The notes under the pieces were generated by a model that ran no database searches, was not told the DNA's origin, and was given only the letters and a program-made list of their open reading frames with translations. The position numbers and the translations under genes are program-made. 50,198 nucleotides of DNA from Lingula anatina (lineage: Eukaryota > Brachiopoda > Lingulata > Lingulida > Lingulidae): contig NW_019775425.1 in assembly GCF_001039355.2 (NCBI RefSeq), positions 1,002,281-1,052,478 on the forward strand. Direction: 5' to 3'. Each line of letters opens with the position of its first letter. Within the stretch, counting starts at the first letter, position 1. This document shows, piece after piece, positions 14,494-26,354 of the stretch.

Positions 14494-17400
14494 TGTTATT
14501 CTTTTATGTTCTAAGAATTCTTATTTGAAAACAGAAAAATTCTAGCCATAGAGGCATATCATTTTGCTTAAAAATGTCTATTCTCACAAAAGATGGGATC
14601 ACTCCCAAAAGAAATAAAGAAATAAAATGTTCTCTTGTTGTCTTAGGAGCCCTCCAGGCTATCCCATCACCACAGCAGCCTTTGGTGGCCATTACCCGCC
14701 ATCACTCAGTACTGCAGGGACTTTCTCAAGATTTACACATCCAGGCTTCATGCCGCCCCACCCTGGGTTCCACCCAGGTTTAACACCTCCGCCCCTCCTT
14801 ACTACGGGACCAAAACAGGAGCACCCACCACAATCACAATCACAAGAGAACCACAGGTAAGAAATATCTGCCTCATTTCCATGTGTGTTTTCCTCTAATT
14901 GGTACTATTTGTATACCTGAATTTTTTTTTAAATAGATAGATGATGTTTTGGTTCCCAGTATTGATCTGTATAATTCATAATACATCAGGTAAGATGAAG
15001 AGATAGTGCCTGGATCTGTTTTTCTTTTCATTGTGTCCTTTTTGTCTAGAAAAAAAACAGAATTAGAAATATACGGGTTCAGTAAGAAAGGGCAAGTTAT
15101 TAAAATGAAGACTTTTCAGCCATTGGTAATTTAAATCATAGGGGAGGTGTTTAACATTATGCTGTCAATTAACCTGTTTTGCTTGCTTTTTTGCAATTCG
15201 ACAAAGACAAGCTAAAAACACAGCTTTCATCTGATATGGCACTTGAGATTAATGAGAAATATTTTACATTTGTACATATATTTTAAAATATAAGCACTCT
15301 AATGGCCTTTAGTTGGGAATAAATTGACTCAGCGATTTTGACAATATATTTTTGCTGTTTGGCATGAGGGTGTGCTGACGTTTCTTGGCCCAGCATATGT
15401 GTGTTTGACATAGCCAGCACAGGTGCTGGGTTCAGTAATTCTTCCATCTGCTTAAAGTTGAGATCTGGGAATGCCTGCTCCAATCCCTCTTCATTTCCCA
15501 TACTCACACTAAACAAGCTCTGGTTGATACCCCAGTAGGCTGATACTGCACAGTGTAATTCATTGGAGAAAAATACACTGATGATGTATTTGTAATAGCT
15601 GATAAGTTTATGAACTTTTCATTGTCATTTCCCTCTCAAGATGGCTACAGACAGTAGAACACATTGTCATGTAGCATTGTTGTTAAATGGAGTGTCACAT
15701 ACAGGTGATGAACCAATGCTGGCTATACCAAAACTGCTGCAGAAAGATACAGGCAGGTATTTGATAGAATGATGGGTGTCAAACCATTTATGCTGACAGG
15801 AAGCAGAAAACCAATCTTATGATAATGATGGTGATTCTAGTTGAGAGAAAGCAATAAATGCAAAAAAAATTCAGGCACACGTGTAATATCATTCATTTCA
15901 CATTGGAAAGGCGGACCAAGTGATTATAGCCACATCATCATTATCTCCACAGCTGAAATATTCTGAATATTGTGTTGGTGGTCTAGTTTTCACTACAATC
16001 CCCCCAGTCATGTCTCTTGGTCATTACACCTGTCGGAGAACCCACTGATCAGATAACATGCAAATGAGCCTCATATCATTACATTTATCTTGTTTCAATG
16101 CCCATTCTGCAGTGCCCTCATGAATCTATGCTGTCTTGGGCTTTGGCAGATGGGTTTTGTACCAGTGTCATCAGTTTAATGTTTTGGGTGCTGCTGTCAT
16201 TAGGGAGGAAATTTCATTAATAATTCCTGCTGCCAACTGCACAACTATTAATCTTTTTTTCGTCAAAGCTAAAGCAATAAGGGAAAATGAATGCTTTGCT
16301 GGGGTGGTAGATATTGATGTTGTATGGAACTGGAGAACTAAAGACAGGCGATTATCACTTCTCACTTAATTACCTGAAAGAAATAAACCACCTTATTTGC
16401 ATTTATGTAGTTCAAACAGTTCACAGGGTGTTATTTATGATGGCCTTTTGAAAGGTGGAATTTCGTATGCTTCTCTTTGGTCCATATCATTCCATGAATT
16501 TAATAACATGTTGCTTTCGGCTAGTTGATGAGGAGGTGTCAAAAGTCTCTTTGGTTTCTAAAGTAGATTCTGAGGATGATATGTATGAAGGGGAAATTAT
16601 AGGAATACCGTTGAATTTAGCAGTCCAATCTTTAGAGCAAGCAAGCAAAAGGTTTTTTTTTTACCAGTAGGTGTTCAGTTTTATATATGTTTTGTTTATC
16701 TAAGGTAAGTAATGTCTTGTTGAGAATCCTCTTAAATTCTTTTCAAATTTATTTTATAAATGAAGCAGTTTTCCTCGCTTGATGAACACCTATCACAAAT
16801 TAGTGTTTGCTATTGGGTATAGAGTTTAGTATGTAAAATGACAAGTCTCTTTCACTGAGTGTCACACAGAAAAATGCTGTAGCTGTGCCACAGAGCTACT
16901 TAACAATTATGCTTGACCTTGGGCTCCTTGAATTCAAAGTGATCTTGTTTAGAAGAATTTTGTTTTAAACCATAAACAAGACATTGTGCATTGTAAAATA
17001 ATCTAGTTTTCTTATTTTTTTCCTTTTGATAATAGGTTTTCTACATTTTTAGAGTCAGTGGTGACTAATCTTTTTGTAGGGTGTTTTCCTGTAAAAATAA
17101 CTAATAAACACTTATGAAAACCAAATTAAGATACGGAAAAAAAGATTAAAGTAAAAGGTTAACATACACCCCACCCATCCACAGAGTGCTTGTTATAAAG
17201 TAACAGAGGCTTAAGTAAAGCTAAGGAGGCTTAAACAAAATCTATTAGAATCAAAATTGAGTAATCTTCACCAAAGTCTTGATGTTGACCCAGGAGTCAG
17301 ATCTGGTAACTTAGTTTTCTGCTGTTGTGTTTCAGGCACCAGAGCTTACATGAGCAAGGCAAGAGCAGTCCAGATGCAAACGAAGCCCAAGAAAAGAAGA

Positions 17401-20400
17401 AACCACATATCAAAAAACCTCTCAATGCATTTATGCTTTTCATGAAAGAACAGAGGGCCAAAGTAGTGGCAGAGTGCACATTAAAAGAATCTGCAGCAAT
17501 TAATCAAATTTTAGGTAGAAAGGTAGGTGACGCATAAGCTGATATATATATATTTTTTTACAAGGGGGGAAATAACTCATCCGAAGATGAAAGTCTATTC
17601 TGTAATTTTAAGTGATTACTTTGTGATGATCTTCTGTTATGATTGTGTGATAAATGATCGATTTGAAAGTCATTCGGTGAAGGGATCATATGGCCCTAGT
17701 ATTCTTTGTGTGACAAGGAAGACACTCACATGCATGGCAATATCCATGATGACCTTACATTTGGCATCTGTGTATGGTGAAAAAACCACTTTGGAAGATT
17801 AACGTGAAATACTAGATGTTCAGTTAATAGATTTGATTCACCTTTGTTACTTTGTATGTTGCCTTTTGACATTGCAGAGACCCTACAACCTTACAGTGAT
17901 CTTTTATCTTTTGTCATGGAAAACATGCAAGATTTATGGGCATGAGGAAAGGGGGGGGGGGGGGAACAGATGCAACTTTATTTTAAAAAAAATGATGAAA
18001 AAATTATTTACTATTGAAGAGCAACAGTGACAAAGCTAACATTTATTGAATGGGGAAGATGTTTACCTTGTCATGTGCAGATTATTTATATCCACTGAAT
18101 TGTTATCATAAGTATAGCAGTGGTTACTAATCCACTTTTCCTTTCAATACTTCACCCCTCTGGTGGCATAGATTGGATAGATCTGAGCTACAAAATTACT
18201 TGATAGCTGTCTGATTTAGAATTTTTTCTTGAACATTTATGTCTCTTTTCTTCCAGTGGCATGCACTTGATAGATCTGAACAGCAAAAATACTATGAAAT
18301 GGCCCGCAAAGAGAAGGAGCTGCACATGCAGCTGTACCCTGGCTGGTCAGCACGAGATAACTACGCCTGCCACACGAAAAGGAAAAAGAGGAAACGTCAG
18401 GAATGTCAGGGAGAAAAAGGTAAGGTGTTGTTAAACTGACCAGATATTAATTCAGTAACAGTCCGGTATTATTCCATATTTATCTTATTGGGCTAACTGG
18501 TGTTCAGTCATAGGGTAAAGGTGATGGAATTGGGGTTCATGCTCTTGAAGGACCTTGAGAGGGGGATAGAGATTGGGTTGTAGCTGGCACAGGATAACAA
18601 GAATGTGTGGCACAACATTGCTCCCCCCCCTTTCCCCTTTTCACATGCATGAGATATTACCCTATGTTGTAAATAAATTGAAGTTTGCATGTTCTGTGGA
18701 TTCTTTATTTTAAAAAAAGTAATGGTTTATTGCTGGTCTCGTAGGTAGTGTTTCAGGGGTTTATATACTAGTTCAGGCCTGGGCTGGCTGAATTGCCTTT
18801 TTTAGCATGAGGCCTAGAGCAAGTAAAAAAAAAAACATTCTTATGACATGCATTTCAGATTGCAATAACCCAAAGAAGTGCAGGGCGCGGTTTGGAGTGG
18901 ACCAGCAGCATCAGTGGTGCAAGCCATGCCGGTAAGTGCCCTGGCTCTGCATGCCAGTCTGGTAGCGGAGGCTGATGCAGAAAAGTTGCAATGACGGCAC
19001 TTCCGAGCTCTGTCCACCACCCACACTCTTATGTACATCTCTGTTTATTAAGTGGAATGATTGTTGTGCTTCTCATTTCCCATGTACTGAATTGATAAAA
19101 CACCTTTTCAGTATCCACTTCCAATCTTTGAAAGATAACTTGAATGAGACTTATTTATTTTCGTATTATTCATTTGTTTATTTTTTGCAAAAGCAAAATA
19201 AATTTCTTCCAAAAACATAAATTTACTTATTAAAGTGGAAATATAGAAATACACTGACAGTTGCCATATCTGTGCTGTGATTGGTGGACAGTGCTAGGGG
19301 ACTCCATGATGGCTGCCCAGACCATGCAGGCCTGTTTGTCATGCTGTATTCACAAACTGGATCATGTCAGTCATGCTTGTGGCCCCTCTGATCCCACCAT
19401 GCCTCTAAACTTCATCTTCATGTTTTAACTGTCACCAGACAGACAAATTGTGTGGTGGCTCTCGTGTTATCCTCTTTTCTGTGTAGTAGGCAAAAAAAAA
19501 AAATGAGAGGAAATCAATCGGTACTTGACAACAACGTGGATTGACAACATGACTAATAAACAACAACTACTACTACAACTTCCAAATCATCAGTCAATCA
19601 ATCAATCAATCACTCAATCAACTTCGACTTTTCTGCAATAGCCTTCTCGTTTCAGAGATGTGCATGACAAAGAGAGCGAACAATGTCCAACTCAGGTCTC
19701 AGATGCGAGCAATCCTTCGACCACTGACATATCTTATAGTCAGGTATAGCGAATGGTTCCACAGCATGCTGCATGTCAGCTCCACCATATCTTACTGTAT
19801 TATTATTATTATTATTATTACCAAATGGTGCTTGTGTCCGTTATTTTAAGTTGGAGGTGTTTGATCTCTTCTTTCTTGCATGCACAGGTCTGGCCCAGCA
19901 TGATGGAGGCTGCCTTGCAGTGGGCGAATATTATGTATGCATTTTGTGTCATGAATGCAGCCGCAATTACAGGAACGTACTTTAGTACTACAAGTAGTTG
20001 TGACTTTGATTTGATTGTATTTTTGGATGTCATATTTGACATGTTGTACTCGAGTATTTGCATGACAGCTGCAAAATGTATGATTTTTTACATTTGTTTA
20101 TTTTTTTAATTTAATTTTTATTTATTACTTGCTTTCCGTGGCATTCATACCAACCAACTGCATATCCATATACAAAGTAGACCTTCATCATGTGTTCTTG
20201 GGGCTGTGAAGCCTTCTCTGTTACCAAATTTTATTTCAGAATGGATAAAAAAAACTTCATAACTACAGGAAGCCCTTCTGTATCTACTAACTCATAAAAA
20301 AGAAAAAAAATACTTGCCCCGTATTGGTCGTCGCCAATCCATAGTTGCTGCTGGTGCTTGTTTTTCCTCTACTTTGCATGGTGTTAAGTTGTCACTAATT

Positions 20401-21326
20401 GGGACACAGGCCAGTAGAGCTTGGCTGTAGATCTCTTACTTTATTTAATTTTGCAACAGTATTTTAGGGGGATGACACACAACATAGTGTGGACTTACGG
20501 TGCATGGTGAAGAGTGAGATTAGATTATTTTAATGCTAAGTTTCATAATATGTACATATTATATCCTTGTACATACTAGTTGAATTATCATTATTATATT
20601 CTTATTTTAAAAATGGGTTTTGTACTACTTTCTTCAATTTTGCCACGTGCAAGGCATGGGCAATGCTCTCTTCATTTTAAAATGGTGATCTTTTTCTTCA
20701 CTATTGAGAAGTTCTTATTACATGTATTTCTTTTTACAATGTGCATTCTATTTTCACAAGACTGGATACTGAGAAACAGGCAAGTAAATGAGAAAGTTGA
20801 TGTGGTTTCATAAATGAATCAGTTTTTCTTTTAGTTGTACAACACTAACATATGTTTTTTAAATACCACTGCAGAGAAACTGGGTATGTTGTGCTTTGGC
20901 GCCTTGTGAATGGAAGGCATAAGGCAGGCTGTACATGCATATAATATCACTTAATACTTATTGTTTAATTACAGCCGAAAGAAGAAGTGCATCCGCTTCC
21001 TGATGGGAGATGATGAAGATGAAGATGATGATGATGATGAGAATGCTAGTGATGCAGAGGATCAAGCAGGAAGCGTGCCTCACGTGGACTCCACAAATGA
21101 TCCAGAGAATACCAACAGTCCAGATCAGTATGGACATCACTCAGACAATAACTCAGACAGTGACCAGGAGATTTTAAAACACAACAGTGGAGACAATGAA
21201 TGCTCTAGTACAAACACCCTAGTGTCCCACCACCATCATCACCAAGATGCCCTGCCAAGTACTACAACTCCACAAGTTCCTTCCTCCTCCACTTCTTCGT
21301 CAACGAGTGAAGCCATAGCCACATAA
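8458..21326 (+). CDS. TCF7L2: TCF/LEF transcription factor (TCF7L2/pangolin-like), 3' part
   Basis: Nuclear HMG-box factor that recruits beta-catenin or Groucho to Wnt target genes. Exons with matching phases: 8458-8599, 10892-10976, 14647-14856, 17336-17522, 18257-18419, 18859-18931, 20975-21326 (stop TAA 21324-21326); together 403 residues, the N-terminal part lying upstream of the window. Exon 1 here (VYSNDH..., VDPKTG-like end) and exon 3 ([13 protein letters not shown]) align with the Groucho-binding/proline-rich region of vertebrate TCF7L2. Exons 4-5 give a full HMG box ([20 protein letters not shown] to [12 protein letters not shown]), split between GRK and WHAL. A basic tail KRKKRKR follows. 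Exons 6-7 encode the C-clamp ([16 protein letters not shown], then [13 protein letters not shown]) with its four cysteines. The end is acidic ([11 protein letters not shown]), then Ser/Thr-rich with a five-His run; I see no CtBP PLSLS motif. The family assignment is very secure; which vertebrate paralogue it equals is not meaningful for an invertebrate single-copy TCF. Confidence 0.95.
8600..10891 (+). other. TCF intron
   Basis: Bounded by donor GTAAGA and acceptor TTCCAG. AT-rich with no exon, RNA gene or transposon termini recognised. Short ORFs here are uninterpreted and lack splice context. Confidence 0.6.
12554..12638 (+). other. Second copy of the 85-nt TCF exon, probably artefactual
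   Basis: Identical in sequence to 10892-10976, with the same acceptor TTCCAG and donor GTAAGA. At 85 nt (phase 1 in, phase 2 out), using both copies in one mRNA would shift the frame, so only one can be used per transcript. Given the n between the copies, an assembly duplicate is more likely than true mutually exclusive exons. Confidence 0.8.
12852..12893. repeat. (GTAT)n microsatellite
   Basis: About ten tetranucleotide units in the right copy of the duplicated segment. The matching site in the left copy (about 11161-11192) is a shorter GT-rich run, as expected of two alleles. Confidence 0.95.
14446..14489. repeat. (TC)n microsatellite
   Basis: About 22 uninterrupted TC units, some 160 bp upstream of the acceptor of the TCF exon at 14647. 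Confidence 0.95.
14857..17335 (+). other. TCF intron
   Basis: Lies between the proline-rich exon and the first HMG exon. No transposon seen. It holds an antisense ORF (15283-15504) and a sense ORF (16455-16670) without recognised domains; see findings. Confidence 0.6.
19888..19985 (+). other. Candidate alternative TCF 3' exon lacking the C-clamp
   Basis: Preceded by a good pyrimidine tract and acceptor (TCTTCTTTCTTGCATGCACAG). If joined to the HMG exon ending at 18419 (phase 1), it reads [20 protein letters not shown] and on through a CHEC motif to a TAG at 19983-19985, giving a 32-residue alternative C-terminus without C-clamp. It is out of frame with the C-clamp exon 18859-18931. Vertebrate TCF genes do use alternative ends of this kind, but here it rests only on the splice site and open phase; no nearby AATAAA was seen. 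Confidence 0.3.
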
Positions 21327-23262
21327 CACTTACATGCGTATTACGTACATTTACTACAGCATGGACATCATGTGAGCTGTGCTCACAGACTTGATCATCA
21401 TGTGGAACATGGTGGAGTGTTGTATTTATCACTTTGGCCTGGAGACTGAGGTCAGTCAGAGTGAAACACAGATGCATCTGAAAGAATCTCTTGTTCCGTG
21501 TACAGGTGAATCAATATTATTCCACAGAGGCCCGAAGAACCACAAGGAAAAATGAAAATTTGGGATATGTAACATTTATGATGAAACGGAATTTTCATAT
21601 TCACTGTGGTGAAAAATACTGTTTGTCAGGTTTACTGGATTCCAGAATGAAATGCCGGAATGAAAAAAAAGAAAACTGATGTGTTATCCCATCTTGTAGG
21701 AGCACCTGTATGTGTTGGGGGTTTTGCAGTTAGTTCCATCTGGGAACATAGATTTGAACTTTTTGCAGACTAGACTGGCAAGTTGCCCTGGAAATTGAAC
21801 AGTTGCTTGGCTCATAGTGGAACATTTATTTTTGCCAATGGGTTAAACGAATTTGAAAAAAAGTTATCATTCTTTTCACTAAATTGTCATCGATATATAC
21901 TTTTTTTTTCATTTTTGGTGAAAAAGATGGTAAAAAAATTACTTTTTATTTGTAACCAGTGTAAAACATGAATGCACCGACAGTTGTATTTTCAAGTTGA
22001 TCTCAGGTGCCTATGTTTAAAAGTTCTTCAGTTTGGTCCTCTGTGGTTTTGGTTCCACACCAAAGATGTGCAACTTGTCATGCAGAAATTTAGATTTATT
22101 ATTGTTGTACAGTGTAATATAAAATGTATTCTTTTAAGAAAGAATCTTTTCCTACTCAATCAGTGTAAAATTATTTATGCATGTGTCATAAAATTTATTG
22201 AAGCTAGAAGTAAAAGTTAAGTACCCTAGACAAATTCTTTTAAACAGTTGTACATTTTAAGGAGAAATTTATCATTTTGTATAAAAGCATTGTAAATATC
22301 ATTATTTGAAAGTTTGCTGTCTTCAGAGAAGTAAAATAGCATCAAACTTGTTCACTGTTGCTGAGATAATAGACAAAGCAATTTTGTCAATGAATTTCAA
22401 AATAATTTTTGTAGTAAAGCATGCTACCACCAACTCTTTATCTTGTCACATTTCTGTTTAGAAATATAGGTGCTAATTAAGCAGTATGTTTGCCTTGAAA
22501 CCTGCTGTGTGCAGATTATGGAGATGAATGGTTACTTTATGCAGAGTTCATTGAAATGATAATCAAATTAAGATGTTAGACATCTTTTATTGTTGTTTTA
22601 TTTGTTGTATATGGAATGAAATTATACAAGTATCTTTACAGTCTGAGAAACAAATTGATGATTAAGAAGGTTTTTAGAGTTACTTTTTTAATAATCAGCA
22701 ATGTTTTATAATCAGAACTGCATTTTAAATGGTCAACATTTAGATTTTTAACTTTTCTTGGTTAACTGCTTCATGGAACAATGAATGTCAGTGTTTTAGA
22801 AGATGTATTTTAGTAATTATTGGTGGCTTAAATTAATTTGATACGGATTTGATAAAGCATACACTTCTGTGATGGTATCACAGGACACTTGCACAGCTAG
22901 ATTACTAGTGCCTTTGGTAAAGCAAATTTTCAGCTATAAAATGATTTTTAGTAAAAAAAAAAAAACTATTTTCAGCTTCTGCATTTTTATTGTGAATACA
23001 AAGTAGAAGTGCCTTAGCGGCGCTTTTTTTAATTTTTGGAATTTTTTCTCCACCTCTTAGTTTGCATCAAAAGGGTAATAATGATATTTTTCTGTGATGT
23101 CTCTAGTATGTGTATAGCTAGAGTTAGTGCGTCGTAAACCTCGTCGAAGCATATCATTAGCAGTGGTTAGAGAGAAAAAAGTCCTGTTGCCTTGGCAGAA
23201 TTTTCAATATTTTTATTGCCTGTACAGACTGTCTCTGTAATAAAACAATCAAAGATCTGATT
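21327..23262 (+). other. TCF 3'UTR
   Basis: No coding content after the TAA; very AT-rich with poly-T/A runs. AATAAA at 23239-23244 after a GT-rich stretch (CTGTCTCTGT) is the first well-placed polyadenylation signal; another lies at about 23396. The end point is an estimate. Confidence 0.6.
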
Positions 23263-25580
23263 ATATTAAGTTACTAACGTGTTTAGTTGTTTTTCTGTTC
23301 ATCATCATGTAAATACATAATTACAAATTTACAGAACGTGATATAGCAGAAATTAAAACGAGCAGACCAATATACTTGGCGTTTTTTTCGCAAGTAATAA
23401 ATTTGTAAGAGCTTTGGCAATTTATTATTGATAATTGCGTCTAAGCTAAAATGGATTTTAAACAATATCAACCATTAACATAATTGTCCTTGTTATGAAG
23501 TTATTTTTGGTTTGAAGCGAAGCACGCTGCGCCATACAAAATACGAAATATGGACTTCGATGTGTTAGATGAGAATTGCTTATCAAAACCAATGGCAAAG
23601 CTATCGTTTTTTCTACGATATGAGTTCCATCCCTCAAAAAATCTCTACAGCTATTATTATGGGAAAGAAATATTTTACAAATTATTTACTATAAACTTGA
23701 AATTCCAGAAGTTTTCAGATTTGGTTATTTCTATTTGATTCAAATGATTGTAGTGTTACATATTGCAGTCTCAGAAAACACCGCAAATAGATAAGAGCTG
23801 TATAAAAACTGTTTGAAATTACTACTGCAATAAAAATCAAACACTGTTCAAAGTTTCTCAAATTTCTTCTGTAGAAAATAGAGGGTCATTTACAACGTTT
23901 TATACTAAAGGCCTACTCTTTATTTTTTACAAGCCTTCATGATTTGAAAATCAACACAATAATAATAATAATAATAATAATATACGCCACAATAAATATC
24001 AATCCTGCAAGTGTGCTAAGAGCAAATTTCTGCGAGATAGATAATATTAGTATATATGCTAATATAACTTTTATTTCAATTTACCATTTTTAGATAGTAA
24101 CTAAAACGCACACTCTTAATTGTTGCCCAAAATATATCTCAATTCTACAATAATAAAAGTGCCTTTTTCAAGTGTTTGATTAATTTATTTGAATTCTTTG
24201 ACTCATTTACAAGTAATTTCCATATGCCATCGGTTGTAAAACTGATTTTGCAAAATTAAATATTTCTATTTTAATAGAATAACTTATTTTCATTACGATA
24301 ATAATTCTGGTATGAAAGAGAACCGAGTTGACGAAACGACGATGGAAACACGCCCCTCAATAAAAATGAAGGAATATTCAGTATCTGAAAATAAACGTCG
24401 CTTGTGCATTTAGAAAATTCTTTGAAAATCGCGATTAAAAACTAATAAGGTCTACAGTAAAGGTGGGAGATTACGTTGTCTGACGGACTTGTGTGGCATG
24501 TACACGTACAGTATATTTCATTTTTTCAAATAGACATTTCAGGGGATTTGATCGTGGATTTAAAAAAATTTCCATTTTCTTTTGATCTTAAGCAAATGTC
24601 TCGAGAGGATATTGCAGGAATTATTACAGGAATCCATACATCAAGATTCGTGGAAATCATCCAAGATAGGCCAAAGTCTCGCAAATTTACATGCATGGCA
24701 GATATCTTGGGATTAGGAGGAGAGTGAGATCAGACTAACTAGAATTTATGAATTTTTGTGATTGTTTTTCCCCTAACTTCCAAACATCAAATTTGTCTAT
24801 CGCAAAAAAGTACGAAGTCAGCATGTTTTGCATCTTATTTCTTGTATCAGTAATTGTTTTCTTAGACGACATTTCCGGCGCTGAAGTTAACCGCACCTCA
24901 TGCGCACGTTTTCCAGTCTTGTATGACGTCATGTAAAATAAAGTTCAGAGATAAAAAAATGGTAAAAGACTGTACTCATAATTGATCTTGGAAATGCTAT
25001 TTAGCTGATACCGCCCTCGCGTCACACATTCCTTGGTACAAATAATAGGCCTACTGCTTGGCAACATTGCGCACATATGGAATTTGTAGATATGAATCTA
25101 TTTGAATACTGGTCACTAAATGTGCGGTCGTCTGGCTTGTTTTGCAAGTTAATACGGGATTCTTTTTCAAGACTGGCACTTCTCAAAATTTTAGAGATTT
25201 CAGGATTAGCTTATTTCAAAATGTAAAATCGTTCCTTTTTTTAAGGATGATATCAGATCAATATGTGTCCCCACTAACCCTACCTTGCGTATGTTCAAGA
25301 TAATCAAATTGTGATACAGTAGTGCTTCCAAGCATCGTACCTGACTTTGGTACACGTTCTTTAAATAAAGATTTCCTCAACTTGACAGCGAGGGTTCAAC
25401 ATTAATTCTCCCGGCATGCTAAATATATGAGAGCCACCGCAAGTTCGGCAACTTTTAAGAGGGGTAATTCTCGACTTTTAACCACGATCTCTTAGCTAGA
25501 GCTTGCTCCATTACGAGCAGCATTTCATTTGTCAACAATTTACAAATAAATAAAAAAATAACAAAAATAAAAGTGCTTTT
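23263..25580. other. Convergent intergenic region between TCF and PPA
   Basis: Mostly AT-rich with an (AAT)n run at 23957-23983. An open segment 24539-24724 is flanked by an acceptor-like AAATAG and a donor-like GTGAGA. Around 24860-24945 is a CpG-rich patch with a perfect CRE-type TGACGTCA and an AATAAA. No recognised gene. Confidence 0.5.
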
Positions 25581-25590
25581 AAGTAACGAG

Positions 25591-25596
25591 TTTATT
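25591..25596 (-). other. Candidate PPA polyadenylation signal
   Basis: TTTATT on + reads AATAAA on the gene strand, about 760 nt past the PPA stop. An ATTAAA variant lies nearer (TTTAAT near 25785). Either could end the message. Confidence 0.4.
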
Positions 25597-26354
25597 CACA
25601 ACAGCAATCTAAGAGCCCCAATTTTCAAGCACATTCTATTTCATCATTTGGTATAAGATACACCCCCGTATTTCAGAGTATAGATACTCTTACCAACATA
25701 ACTTTACCTCAAAATTGTTAATTATGCTAAACATCTACACTGGATTATCCTTAATTTCAAACGAGACACAATTTAAAGTTGATTTTAATAATAGAATGAC
25801 CTGATTAATTTATAATTATGTCTGTCACATGAATACAGAAATATGTAGGCAAAAATAAAGTTTTTGTCCAAATACCAAATCCATGCTTGGCATTTGGAGA
25901 TCACAAAATCCAATCATAGTTTCCTGTTGTCGTGTATACAACAGCTTTTCATGACAGACGACCAAATTGTTACAGCACTCAATAGAACAGCCTGGTATAG
26001 AAAAGACATCAGTTTTCACAAGTCAGTGACAGAGGTCCTAAATTGTCAGATAATCTTTACTTCACCCCAGTGATACTTAAACTTAAGACTTCCTATTATG
26101 TAAGTTAAAGAGATGTACTGAAAGTGATTTTGTGCACAAGGAAAATCCAAACAGAGAGCAAAAGAGAACAGACTCAAAACTAAAAAAAGGTTAATACTTC
26201 AAAATCACCAAATTTTTTTTTCAGCCACTGAATGTTGTCAGCAGTAGTTGTACACAAAATTGACTTTTTCATTAAAATATCCAGATGCTGCCTATTCAAA
26301 ATCATTTCAATCTACTTTCACAAAAGGCTACAATTTGGCCGTCTCTGAACACCT

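Noticed and set aside
16455-16670. 71-codon + strand ORF with an acidic stretch in the TCF intron
   Set aside because: There is an acceptor-like CTAG before LVDEEVSK, but no donor in phase that links it to neighbouring exons and no match to TCF proteins.
19297-19440. Cys-rich open stretch ending in a TAA, as another alternative TCF exon
   Set aside because: In phase 1 it could read [18 protein letters not shown] and on, but the acceptor has almost no pyrimidine tract and no homologue of the tail is known to me.
19605-19625. Short tandem ATCA array as a regulatory repeat
   Set aside because: Only a few units of simple sequence (TCAATCAATCAATC); no evidence for function.
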